From positions 744,001-808,000 of the forward strand of contig NZ_RKQL01000001.1 of assembly GCF_003843835.1 (NCBI RefSeq): DNA of 64,000 nucleotides. The letters are read 5' to 3'. A program made the translations under genes and the position numbers. The DNA is from Tibeticola sediminis. Its GTDB lineage: Bacteria > Pseudomonadota > Gammaproteobacteria > Burkholderiales > Burkholderiaceae_C. The notes under the pieces were generated by a model. The model was not told the DNA's origin and made no database searches. It saw nothing but the letters and a program-made list of their open reading frames with translations. Within the stretch, counting starts at the first letter, position 1. Every line of letters starts with the position of its first letter. Below are positions 57,785-64,000 of the stretch, in pieces.

Positions 57785-58219
57785 TCAACGCTTGAAGGCC
57801 AACAAGAGAACGCCCCCAGCGACCATTGCAATTCCCGACCATTCCCGGAGTGATGGACGTTCGCCCAGAAATGCGAACGCGAACACAGCCACCAGAACGA
57901 GGCTGAGCTTATCCACCGGTGCGACCTTGGATGCATCGCCGATCTTGAGCGCACGGAAATAGCACACCCACGATGCACCTGTGGCCAAGCCTGACAACCC
58001 GAGGAAAAGCCACGTCTTAGGTGACAACTCCAAGGGGTTGGCCCATTTGCCTGTGTAGGCGACAAACGCCGACAGGACGACTATGATGATTGCCGTTCGG
58101 ATCAAGGTGGCCAGATCAGAATCAACCCCCTGAATGCCGACCTTGGCAAAAATGGCCGTTAGTGCCGCAAAGGCTGCGGACAGCAAAGCCCAATAAAACC
58201 ACCCCCCTGAAGAAACCAT
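57785..58219 (-). CDS. Single-domain EamA family membrane protein
   Basis: This 144-residue protein has five hydrophobic segments and one EamA repeat (WFYWALLSAAFAALTAIFAKVGI; later GASWVCYFRALKIGDASKVAPVDKLSLVLV in parts). Typical DMT transporters have two repeats, so it probably works as a dimer, as in EmrE-like or ArnE/F-like proteins. GGGGAGGAGG precedes its ATG. It lies 25 bases downstream of the kinase, the last passenger before res. The substrate is unknown. Confidence 0.85.
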   Translation of the reverse strand: MVSSGGWFYWALLSAAFAALTAIFAKVGIQGVDSDLATLIRTAIIIVVLSAFVAYTGKWANPLELSPKTWLFLGLSGLATGASWVCYFRALKIGDASKVAPVDKLSLVLVAVFAFAFLGERPSLREWSGIAMVAGGVLLLAFKR

Positions 58220-58244
58220 TCCTCCTCCCCTTTGTTCAATGTCG

Positions 58245-59597
58245 CTACTTCATGGGAACGATGACCGTAGCGATTAAGCCAGTTTGCTGAACGTCATCTG
58301 CGAAATCGAGGCGAATTTCTGCGCCGATGCGGGAAACAATGGTCTGGACGATGGAAAGCCCCAAACCCGAGCCGATCTGCTCACTGCCCAACGTGCGGTA
58401 GAAGGGATCAAAAACCCGGTCCCGTTCGGACAGCGGGATGCCTGGCCCGCTGTCCTGAATGCGCAGCTCGGCTTTTCCGTCCGATACGCCCAAAGAAAGA
58501 TCGACTTTCCCTCCCTCTGGCGTGTAGCGGATGGCGTTATCGACCAGATTCTTGATCACGGCGATCATGTCCAACTCGCTCGCCCACACTTCAGCGTCTT
58601 GCGCGCCTTCGACGCCGATGTCGATGTGCTTGGCCTCGGCCAGCGGCATGAGGTCTTCCAGCACGCGGCGGTAGACGCTTTGGACGGAAACAGGCGACTG
58701 TGGCAAGTCGGTGGCCGACTGCGCCTTGGCCAAGGTCAGGAGTTGATCCAGCAGGCTACGGCCACGCTCGATCCCTTGGCGCAGCACTGTTAGCCGTTCA
58801 CGTGCCAGCTCGGACATTTCCGCGTCTGCCAGCCGTTCCGCTTGCAGCGACATGGCGGTCAGCGGCGAACGTAGCTCGTGTGCGGCATCCGCTACGAAGC
58901 GTCGTTGGGATTCCATTGATTGGCCGACACGGGCGAGCAAGCGATTGATCGCCACGGCGAACGGACGTACCTCGACCGGAAGGTGGCGGTCCTCGACGGG
59001 GTGCAGTTCCTGCTCGGCACGCTCGTCGATTTCCTTGGAAAGCGCGGCAATGGGCCGGAACATCTTGCGCACCAGGTCAGCGACGATCAACAGTAGCACC
59101 GGCACGAGAATCAGGAAGGGCATCACCGTGCGCAGCGCCCCATCGCGGGCAATTTCATTGCGGAAGCCGGATTCCTGAGCCACGGCGATGCGTTCACCAG
59201 CAGCCGTGGTCTTGACCAGTACGCGGAAGGTCTCGCCGCCAACCTCCAGCGTATGCAGCCCATCAGTCAGTGTCGTCGGCAAGGAAAGTGTGCCGCCTGC
59301 ATCCACGCTTGCCGCAGAGGATCTGGCGTCCCCCAAGCGCTGGACGATGACGCGCGATTCTTCATCGACATCCTTGAGTTGGGTATCGATGGTCGGTGCG
59401 GCTGGCGACAGACGCTGGCGGTCGATGAGCTGCGCCACTTGACGCAGTACATCATCCTGTAGTTCGTGGGCCTCGTCGAAGGCGGACAGGAACGAAAAGA
59501 CGCCTGCCACAATGGCCACCACGAGGATGGCCAGCGACAAGGTGAAGGACAGCTTGAGCTGAACCGATTCGTTTAAGCGCCTTTTGAGACCATCCAT
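58245..59597 (-). CDS. Sensor histidine kinase
   Basis: This 450-residue inner-membrane kinase has two membrane segments (about residues 16-38 and 155-178) around a periplasmic sensor of about 115 residues, a HAMP-like linker, the phospho-accepting His in DAAHELRSPLTAM (about 238) and ATPase boxes N (NLVDNAIRYTP), D (QDSGPGIPLSER) and G (GSGLGLSIVQ). It resembles QseC/PmrB/TctE-type kinases. Its start overlaps the regulator stop by 25 bases. The periplasmic signal is unknown. Confidence 0.93.
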   Translation of the reverse strand: MDGLKRRLNESVQLKLSFTLSLAILVVAIVAGVFSFLSAFDEAHELQDDVLRQVAQLIDRQRLSPAAPTIDTQLKDVDEESRVIVQRLGDARSSAASVDAGGTLSLPTTLTDGLHTLEVGGETFRVLVKTTAAGERIAVAQESGFRNEIARDGALRTVMPFLILVPVLLLIVADLVRKMFRPIAALSKEIDERAEQELHPVEDRHLPVEVRPFAVAINRLLARVGQSMESQRRFVADAAHELRSPLTAMSLQAERLADAEMSELARERLTVLRQGIERGRSLLDQLLTLAKAQSATDLPQSPVSVQSVYRRVLEDLMPLAEAKHIDIGVEGAQDAEVWASELDMIAVIKNLVDNAIRYTPEGGKVDLSLGVSDGKAELRIQDSGPGIPLSERDRVFDPFYRTLGSEQIGSGLGLSIVQTIVSRIGAEIRLDFADDVQQTGLIATVIVPMK

Positions 59598-60238
59598 CCG
59601 ACCCCCCTGACGTTCCTGATGATCTCGCTGCCGAGCTTGCGCCGCAGGGCATGGATCAGATATTCGACGGCATTGCTTTCGACCTCTTCCCCCCAGCCGT
59701 AGATACGATCCTCCAGCTCGCTGCGCGAAAGAATGGCTCCGGGTCGCACCAGCAGGGCTTGCAGCAGTGAGAATTCTCGGTTGGACAATTGCAGTGGGGA
59801 GCAGCCATTGACGCTGGCCTCTTTGGTGGCTGGATCGAGAGACACCACGCCATTGCTGAGCACAGGCGCTGCGGTGCCACCTTTGCGCCTCAGGACGGCG
59901 CGCATCCGGGCCAACAGCTCCGCCATCTGAAAGGGCTTGGACACATAGTCGTCGGCCCCGCCATCCAGGCCGCGCAGACGGTCATCCAGGCCGTCACGCG
60001 CCGTGATGATGAGCAGAGGGATCGGGTTGTCCTTGGCGCGGATGCAGGCCAGCACCTCCAACCCATCTTTGCCGGGCAGGCCCAGGTCGAGTAGCACCAG
60101 GTCGTAATGCTGGCAGTCCAGCGTCGTGAGCGCCGTCTGCCCGTCTTTCACCCAATCGGCGGCGTAGGACGCATCCTTCAATGCGCCCTGAATCGCGTCA
60201 CCAATCATCGGATCGTCTTCGACCAGCAATACCCGCAT
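59573..60238 (-). CDS. OmpR-family response regulator
   Basis: This 221-residue regulator has a receiver domain with phospho-acceptor Asp51 (LVLLDLGLPG), acidic pair DD at 8-9 and Lys in VSKPF, and a C-terminal winged helix (LSNREFSLLQALLVRPG, EYLIHALRRKLG, VRGVGWMV). It is of the QseB/PmrA/TctD type, whose sites are often direct repeats spaced by 11 bases. ATG 60238 follows GGAGGGGG; an ATG 15 bases upstream would include that site. It is paired with the kinase. Confidence 0.94.
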   Translation of the reverse strand: MRVLLVEDDPMIGDAIQGALKDASYAADWVKDGQTALTTLDCQHYDLVLLDLGLPGKDGLEVLACIRAKDNPIPLLIITARDGLDDRLRGLDGGADDYVSKPFQMAELLARMRAVLRRKGGTAAPVLSNGVVSLDPATKEASVNGCSPLQLSNREFSLLQALLVRPGAILSRSELEDRIYGWGEEVESNAVEYLIHALRRKLGSEIIRNVRGVGWMVSKGA

Positions 60239-60260
60239 TCCCCCTCCGTTCAATCGTTGT

Positions 60261-61019
60261 TCAATGCGCCGTCCTGGCCGCCCGCTGCCTAAACAGCAGG
60301 ATCGCGATCAGCATGAAGGCCAGCAGCGCGGCCGATGCCGAATAGCGGCTCAGCGCCAGACCGCCCGCGCTCAGCGGCTTGTCCAGAAAGTCCCCGACCA
60401 CGGCACCCAGCGGGCGCGTCAGAATGAACGCCGCCCAGAACAGCAGCGTGCGAGACACGCCCGTCCAGTAGTAGGCTGCCACGACCAGGGCAAGCAGACC
60501 GCCAAACACAACGGCTGCGCCCGTATAGCCCAAGCCCGCTGTATCAGCCGTCCAGTCGCCCAGCGCCGTGCCCAGCGTCTGGGAAAACATGATCGTCAGC
60601 CAGTAGAAGGCTTCCGCCTTGGGCGAGCTGACTGTGCTCACCGACACGGAGCCGAGGGTGCGATACCAGACGAAGAGCGAGCCGAGCAGCAAGACCAACA
60701 GCAAGCTCGAACCGCCAGCGTACCCGATTCCCAGCGATCGATCCGCAAAATCGGCCAACGTCGTACCGACCGTGGTGGTGGCGATGATGGTGGTCCAGTA
60801 CAGGAAGGGATGGAAGCCTTTGGCCTTGACCTGCGCGACGACGGCAGCCAGGAAGATCGCCGCGAAGATGCCCGTGCCAACTAGGTAGCCCAGGTTCATG
60901 GACATCGAGACGGCATCGCCGCCGGTTTCGCCGAGTGTCGTGGCGGCAATCTTGATGAGCCAGAAGGCCAAAGTGACTTCGGGTACCTTGGCCAACGCGT
61001 GTTCAGTGGATGGTTTCAT
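60261..61019 (-). CDS. DUF347/COG4705 membrane protein, copy 1
   Basis: This 252-residue membrane protein has about eight hydrophobic segments built from four internal repeats of the pattern FW/YW...T.G...GD....GLGY: KVPEVTLAFWLIKIAATTLG, FLYWTTIIATTTVGTTLADF, AFYWLTIMFSQTLGTALGDW and LLFWAAFILTRPLGAVVGDF. It is a DUF347-type protein of unknown function; the repeated Asp in the membrane suggests ion binding, which is inference. It lies upstream of the regulator gene (22-base gap). Confidence 0.85.
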   Translation of the reverse strand: MKPSTEHALAKVPEVTLAFWLIKIAATTLGETGGDAVSMSMNLGYLVGTGIFAAIFLAAVVAQVKAKGFHPFLYWTTIIATTTVGTTLADFADRSLGIGYAGGSSLLLVLLLGSLFVWYRTLGSVSVSTVSSPKAEAFYWLTIMFSQTLGTALGDWTADTAGLGYTGAAVVFGGLLALVVAAYYWTGVSRTLLFWAAFILTRPLGAVVGDFLDKPLSAGGLALSRYSASAALLAFMLIAILLFRQRAARTAH

Positions 61020-61028
61020 GGGGCACGC

Positions 61029-61478
61029 TCACTTTCCTTCGAGCGTGTCGAATGTTTTCAGCAAGGCGACCATCGCCGCCTTGCTGTCGGATTGGATCGG
61101 CGTGTCAGCACGGAGCGCCGCAAGGGACTTGTCGATGGCCCTATCGAGCACGTGCCAGTCATCGGCGGCTCGTGGTTTCAGTCCTGCTTCGGCTGAGTCC
61201 CATGCGATCTCCAAATCCTTGATACGGGCTTTGGCAGCGGGCAAGTCGCCTTTGTCCACGAGGGTGGCGACATCGGTGGCGATGTTGTGGAACGACGACA
61301 GATCCCCTAGCTTGGAAGCGGCTGTGCCCCGCGTTGGCGTGGCAGTCTGCGTCGTTGCGGCGGATGCTGCGCTTGCGTTGTTCTGATCGGCGGGCTTCGA
61401 GCAACCGGCCGCCAGGGCCAGAAGCACGGCTGCCGACACGGCAATCACAGGACGAGCGATTGAGTGCTGTTTGAGCAT
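61029..61478 (-). CDS. Small lipoprotein
   Basis: This 149-residue protein has a signal peptide with lipobox LAAGC (Cys about 26), then a Ser/Ala/Thr-rich linker and a helical domain (about residues 55-149) with [21 protein letters not shown] and [21 protein letters not shown]. No family is recognised. AGGGGAAA precedes its ATG. It lies between the two DUF347 genes and may work with them at the membrane. Confidence 0.78.
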   Translation of the reverse strand: MLKQHSIARPVIAVSAAVLLALAAGCSKPADQNNASAASAATTQTATPTRGTAASKLGDLSSFHNIATDVATLVDKGDLPAAKARIKDLEIAWDSAEAGLKPRAADDWHVLDRAIDKSLAALRADTPIQSDSKAAMVALLKTFDTLEGK

Positions 61479-61508
61479 GATTTCCCCTTGAACTTATAAA
61501 AAAGATGG

Positions 61509-62291
61509 TTACTCGGCAACTTGGGCAGAGCGGTTGCTGTTCATGCCGATTTGCGCCACAGCCACCAGCATCACGATCACCGAGAGGAACAAGGCACTGG
61601 TCCACATGGCACCCATGCCGAGGCCGCCATAGAGCTTGGCCTGCGTCAGCAAATCGCCGAGCGCCGCGCCGAAGGGGCGGGTCAGGATGTAGCCGATCCA
61701 GAAGGTCAGAACGGCGTTGCCGCCCATGCGCCAGGCTGCGTAGGTGATACCGATCAGCGCACCGAAGGCGAGCGCACCCCAAGTGAAGCCCAGACCCAAT
61801 GCCTCGGTCGCCAAATCGCCAGCAGCCGTGCCCAGCGCGAACGTGCACAGGATGGCCGCCCAATAGAAAAGCTCCCGGCTGCGCGTCACGATGTCGTGAA
61901 TGGACAGGGTGCGCTCGACCCGATACCAGACGAAGAAGATCGCGGCGAGCGCACCGGCGAACGCCGAGGTGCTGATGTACAGGCTGACGCCAAGGCCATC
62001 GGTCAGCAGATCGGTGATCTGGGTGCCGACTACGCTGACCAGTACCACCGTCAGCCAGTAAATCCAAGGGGTATAGCGGCGGGTACGCAATTGCATGAAC
62101 AAGGCGGCTGCCAACAGAGCCGCCATGACGGTTCGAGTCACGCCTTGGCCCAAACCTGCGTTGACCGCCAGGAAATCGGCACCTGTCTCGCCCACTGTGG
62201 TGGACATGATCTTGATGATCCAGAACGACAGCGCGACTTCTGGGACTTTATTGAGCCAGCCTATGGTGCTGCTCGTGGGCAATTTGTTCAT
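61509..62291 (-). CDS. DUF347/COG4705 membrane protein, copy 2
   Basis: This 260-residue protein has the same fourfold repeat as copy 1: KVPEVALSFWIIKIMSTTVG, WIYWLTVVLVSVVGTQITDL, LFYWAAILCTFALGTAAGDL and LTFWIGYILTRPFGAALGDL. The two paralogues differ at many positions, so the duplication is old, not made in this element. AGGAGA precedes ATG 62291; a longer frame starts 33 bases upstream. A candidate regulator box lies 50 bases upstream. Confidence 0.85.
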   Translation of the reverse strand: MNKLPTSSTIGWLNKVPEVALSFWIIKIMSTTVGETGADFLAVNAGLGQGVTRTVMAALLAAALFMQLRTRRYTPWIYWLTVVLVSVVGTQITDLLTDGLGVSLYISTSAFAGALAAIFFVWYRVERTLSIHDIVTRSRELFYWAAILCTFALGTAAGDLATEALGLGFTWGALAFGALIGITYAAWRMGGNAVLTFWIGYILTRPFGAALGDLLTQAKLYGGLGMGAMWTSALFLSVIVMLVAVAQIGMNSNRSAQVAE

Positions 62292-62340
62292 GGTGTTCTC
62301 CTGCCTAGGTAAAATCGTTGGCATCAGTCTGGCGGGGCAG

Positions 62341-62357
62341 ACTTAGCCCGCCCATAG
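62341..62357 (-). promoter_or_regulatory. Candidate response-regulator box upstream of DUF347 copy 2
   Basis: Read on minus: CTATGG, five bases, CTAAGT, a direct repeat with 11-bp period like that at 63405-63421. The 11-mer GCAGACTTAGC at 62337-62347 is also found at 63401-63411. It lies in the 68-base gap between the PAP2 stop and the DUF347 start. Confidence 0.4.
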
Positions 62358-62359
62358 GC

Positions 62360-62956
62360 TCAATCGCGCACCCACCCCAGCGCGATCAGCCTGCCGAAAA
62401 GCCGGCGATGGATGTCGGTGGCAAACCGGTAGATCGCCCCCAGATACCAGTGCGCTCCCTGCGCCGTCAGCCAGGCACTGAACGCAGCGACCACGACGGC
62501 TCCGAGCATGTCGAATGGGAAGTGAACTCCCAGGTAGATGCGCGCCCAGGCGATAGGTACGCCCAGCAAGGTCAGCGTGATGCCTGCATTGCGCGGGCCG
62601 CCTTGCAGCACGAGGCTGAAGGCAACCGCCCACCATAGCGTCAGGTGATCGCTTGGGAATGACGAGTCGGCAACATGGGGAATAAGGGTATGACCCAGGC
62701 CGATCATGAAGGGCCGTGGATGTGTCCACGCCAAGCCGATGAGCTGGTTGACGAGTAGCCCCAGCAATCCCGATGCAGTGGCAACGAGCATCGCCTTGCG
62801 AGTGCTCTCGCTGCCGCGCAGCCAGCCGATACCGATCAGAAGTGGAATCGTCCAGATGAACCACTCGGCAAGGAGGATGGCCACCATCGATATCAGCGTG
62901 CCGGGATGCTCGGGAGCATTGAGCCAGAGAAAAAGAGTTTGGTTGAGTGATTCCAT
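62360..62956 (-). CDS. PAP2 family phosphatase
   Basis: This 198-residue membrane phosphatase has five to six hydrophobic segments and the PAP2 motifs: HPRPF (about residue 80; the leading Lys of KX6RP is not clear), PSDH (about 102) and ARIYLGVHFPFD (about 140-151). It resembles BcrC/YbjG-type undecaprenyl pyrophosphate phosphatases and could act on lipid carriers or lipid A phosphate. CGGAGA precedes ATG 62956, and a 10-bp hairpin lies just upstream. Confidence 0.88.
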   Translation of the reverse strand: MESLNQTLFLWLNAPEHPGTLISMVAILLAEWFIWTIPLLIGIGWLRGSESTRKAMLVATASGLLGLLVNQLIGLAWTHPRPFMIGLGHTLIPHVADSSFPSDHLTLWWAVAFSLVLQGGPRNAGITLTLLGVPIAWARIYLGVHFPFDMLGAVVVAAFSAWLTAQGAHWYLGAIYRFATDIHRRLFGRLIALGWVRD

Positions 62957-62966
62957 GAGGTCTCCG

Positions 62967-62999
62967 GGCCGGATCGCCTGATAGGGGAACGATCCGGCC
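62967..62999. other. 10-bp perfect hairpin between PepSY and PAP2 genes
   Basis: GGCCGGATCG (62967-62976) and CGATCCGGCC (62990-62999) are exact inverses around a 13-base loop. There is no T-run, so attenuation or mRNA processing is more likely than termination. It ends 11 bases before the PAP2 ATG on the minus-strand transcript, overlapping or bordering its ribosome site. Confidence 0.6.
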
Positions 63000-63013
63000 A
63001 TGCTGCCGGGATG

Positions 63014-63349
63014 TCAGTCCCGCTTGTCGTAGTCGTCATCGTGATCTGCCTTGTCCTCGGCAGACGAGATGACCGTCCCCTTGTCGGCATCGACCCGAAC
63101 GTCGAAGACCTTGGCCCCACTGACGACTTCCACGTCATAGACCCAGCCTTGTTTCGAGTTCTCGTACTCGGCACGTGAAGCCTTGCCGTTGGCGTGTTGC
63201 TCGGCAATGGTGACAGCTTGAGTCAGCGGAATCTTGGCCTTGTTGATCGCCAAGGCGTCGTTCTCCATGCTGCCATTGGCGGCGTAGGCGACCGCACCGG
63301 TTGCAGCGATGGCGATGGCCAGCAGGGAAAGTTTGGTGTAGCGGTACAT
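63014..63349 (-). CDS. PepSY-domain periplasmic protein
   Basis: This 111-residue exported protein has a Sec signal peptide (MYRYTKLSLLAIAIAATGAVAYA, cleavage about residue 23) and one PepSY domain (AVTIAEQHANGKASRAEYE, YDVEVVSGAKVFDVRVDADKG in parts). The C-terminus is Asp/Lys-rich (DKADHDDDYDKRD) and could bind cations. GGAGAAATATC precedes ATG 63349; a longer frame upstream is rejected. It is the first passenger gene from the right end and probably leads the operon. Confidence 0.88.
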   Translation of the reverse strand: MYRYTKLSLLAIAIAATGAVAYAANGSMENDALAINKAKIPLTQAVTIAEQHANGKASRAEYENSKQGWVYDVEVVSGAKVFDVRVDADKGTVISSAEDKADHDDDYDKRD

Positions 63350-63389
63350 GATATTTCTCCAGAAGAGTGCAGGGATTTGCACAGTGGAG

Positions 63390-63421
63390 AAGGTACGCAG
63401 GCAGACTTAGCTGGTACTGAG
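63390..63421 (-). promoter_or_regulatory. Candidate promoter and response-regulator box of the passenger operon
   Basis: Read on minus: CTCAGT, five bases, CTAAGT (63421-63405), a direct repeat of 11-bp period, then nine bases and TACCTT (63395-63390) as a possible -10. This layout, a box over the -35 position, fits OmpR/PmrA-type activation. It lies 41 bases before the PepSY start codon. Confidence 0.45.
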
Positions 63422-63455
63422 CTACGCCGTCGCCTCTGTAGATGTTGGGCAACGG

Positions 63456-63492
63456 CTTAGCGCCCTTTTTTTCCGTTTTCTGAGGCGACCCC
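63456..63492. repeat. Right terminal inverted repeat of transposon
   Basis: 37 bp, inverse of the left end: on minus GGGGTCGCCTCAGAAAACGG, seven A, then GGGCGCTAAG. It is one base shorter than the left end. It is followed by TSD agcct (63493-63497) and the repeat B2 duplication cacag (63498-63502). Confidence 0.95.
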
Positions 63493-63530
63493 AGCCTCAC
63501 AGGCGCACCCCTACAATCTGCCGCACCGTC

Positions 63531-64000
63531 ATGAGCAGCCTGCGCGTCCTCGTCCTCCTTCCTCTCGGCACGGCCGATGCGGCGCGCTACCGCTGTGTCG
63601 CGGTCTCGCCGGGCCCAACGTCCATGGACGAAGGCCGCGCGCCGCCGCTGCTCACGGCCAGCGCGACGGCGCTGCCCGACCCCGGCCCGCTGGGTGAAGT
63701 GATCGCAGTCGTGCCGCTACAGGCGCTGTCCTGGCACCGCGTGACCTGGCCCCGCCAGCAGCCGCTGCGCGGACCCCGCGCGGCGGCCGTGCTCGCCGGT
63801 CTGCTGGAGGAACAACTGCTCGACGAACCCGCGTCCCTGCATTTCGCCCTCGAGCCCGACGCTGCTGACGCGGCCGCGCGCGGCGAGGCGCTGTGGGTCG
63901 GCGTCTGTGATCGGGCCTGGCTGCAATCGCATCTCGATGCGCTCGAAGCGGCGGGCCGGCCGGCTCGACGCCTCGTCCCCGAAGTCGCCCCGGTTCCACG
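63531..64000 (+). CDS. gspL: Type II secretion system protein GspL, 5' part
   Basis: The first 156 residues are present; the gene runs off the window. It starts MSSLRVLVLLPLGTADAARY and has VVPLQALSWHRVTWPRQQ and RAAAVLAGLLEEQLLDEPASLHFAL in parts, the cytoplasmic actin-like domain of GspL that binds GspE. Before the insertions its ATG overlapped the gspK stop (ATGA). It is now 9.5 kb away from gspK and has lost its upstream operon promoter. Confidence 0.9.
   Translation, partial: MSSLRVLVLLPLGTADAARYRCVAVSPGPTSMDEGRAPPLLTASATALPDPGPLGEVIAVVPLQALSWHRVTWPRQQPLRGPRAAAVLAGLLEEQLLDEPASLHFALEPDAADAAARGEALWVGVCDRAWLQSHLDALEAAGRPARRLVPEVAPVP

Larger units (their letters stand above)
54083..63492. 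mobile_element. Tn3-family transposon, 9.41 kb, with passenger genes
   Basis: The element is bounded by inverted repeats of 38 bp (54083-54120) and 37 bp (63456-63492), both beginning GGGGTCG and ending GCTAAG internally, and by the 5-bp duplication agcct. It contains tnpA, tnpR and a three-subsite res region, plus eight passenger genes all on the minus strand. Both ends, TSD and full-length transposase are intact, so it appears recent and possibly active. It is inserted in repeat B2 between gspK and gspL. No antibiotic, mercury or arsenic resistance gene is present. Confidence 0.95.

Noticed and set aside
57785..63349. Passengers as a mercury, arsenic, chromate or antibiotic resistance operon
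   Set aside because: None of the eight products shows the motifs of mer, ars, chr, czc or antibiotic-modifying proteins.
63512..63517. TACAAT as a -10 box giving gspL a new promoter at the transposon edge
   Set aside because: No acceptable -35 at 16-18 bases (the sequence there is C-rich), and the leader would be only about seven bases. It was also part of gspK coding sequence before insertion.

Overview
The window is high-GC chromosomal DNA from a betaproteobacterium, most likely order Burkholderiales close to Comamonadaceae. This rests on gene order and protein type: gpmA-ctpA-moeB; ftsK-lolA-rarA near trxB; ribF-ileS-lspA; and a type II secretion (T2SS) block with gspC divergent from gspG. 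Genus is not resolved. I recognised no rRNA, tRNA or CRISPR array, and no gene-free stretch exceeds about 300 bases.

Left part (1-19 kb): end of gpmA, a C-terminal processing protease, an E1-like MoeB/ThiF enzyme and a BON lipoprotein, all on +. A minus-strand group follows: DUF429, a BLUF photoreceptor with folE, clsB with an EEP hydrolase and NudB, and the LivFGMH branched-chain amino acid ABC core without a binding protein. Next come rarA-lolA-ftsK (overlapping), a Crp/Fnr regulator, then trxB, rpmB and rpmG on + with a perfect-palindrome terminator.

Middle (19-50 kb): acyl desaturase, RsmB-like methyltransferase, purN, YceH, a two-subunit acyl-CoA dehydrogenase, HNH nuclease, ribF-ileS-lspA, selD, quinone oxidoreductase, two EamA transporters, SDR, TctAB, a GspE ATPase, a spermidine-synthase fold protein, a DNA-deoxyinosine glycosylase, TatD, LolCD, recJ, OsmC, ilvA and several conserved unknowns.

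Right part (50-64 kb): T2SS genes gspC (minus) and gspGHIJK (plus), interrupted before gspL by a 9.4 kb Tn3-family transposon with 37/38-bp terminal inverted repeats and a 5-bp target duplication (agcct). The transposon sits inside the right end of a 157-bp palindromic repeat that had itself entered the 3' end of gspK (target duplication cacag). Removing both restores an ATGA overlap of gspK with gspL. The transposon carries tnpA, tnpR, a res site and eight passenger genes on one strand: PepSY protein, PAP2 phosphatase, two DUF347/COG4705 membrane proteins, a lipoprotein, an OmpR-type response regulator with histidine kinase, and a half-size EamA transporter. No known resistance gene is among them. 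This passenger set is the best candidate here for an uncharacterised envelope-stress or resistance system.

Five complete palindromic MITE-like elements occur in two families: A, 161 bp, three copies; B, 157 bp, two copies. They share a central core of about 48 bp and appear to insert at CTNAG-like targets, which in three copies coincide with the stop codon of a neighbouring minus-strand gene.
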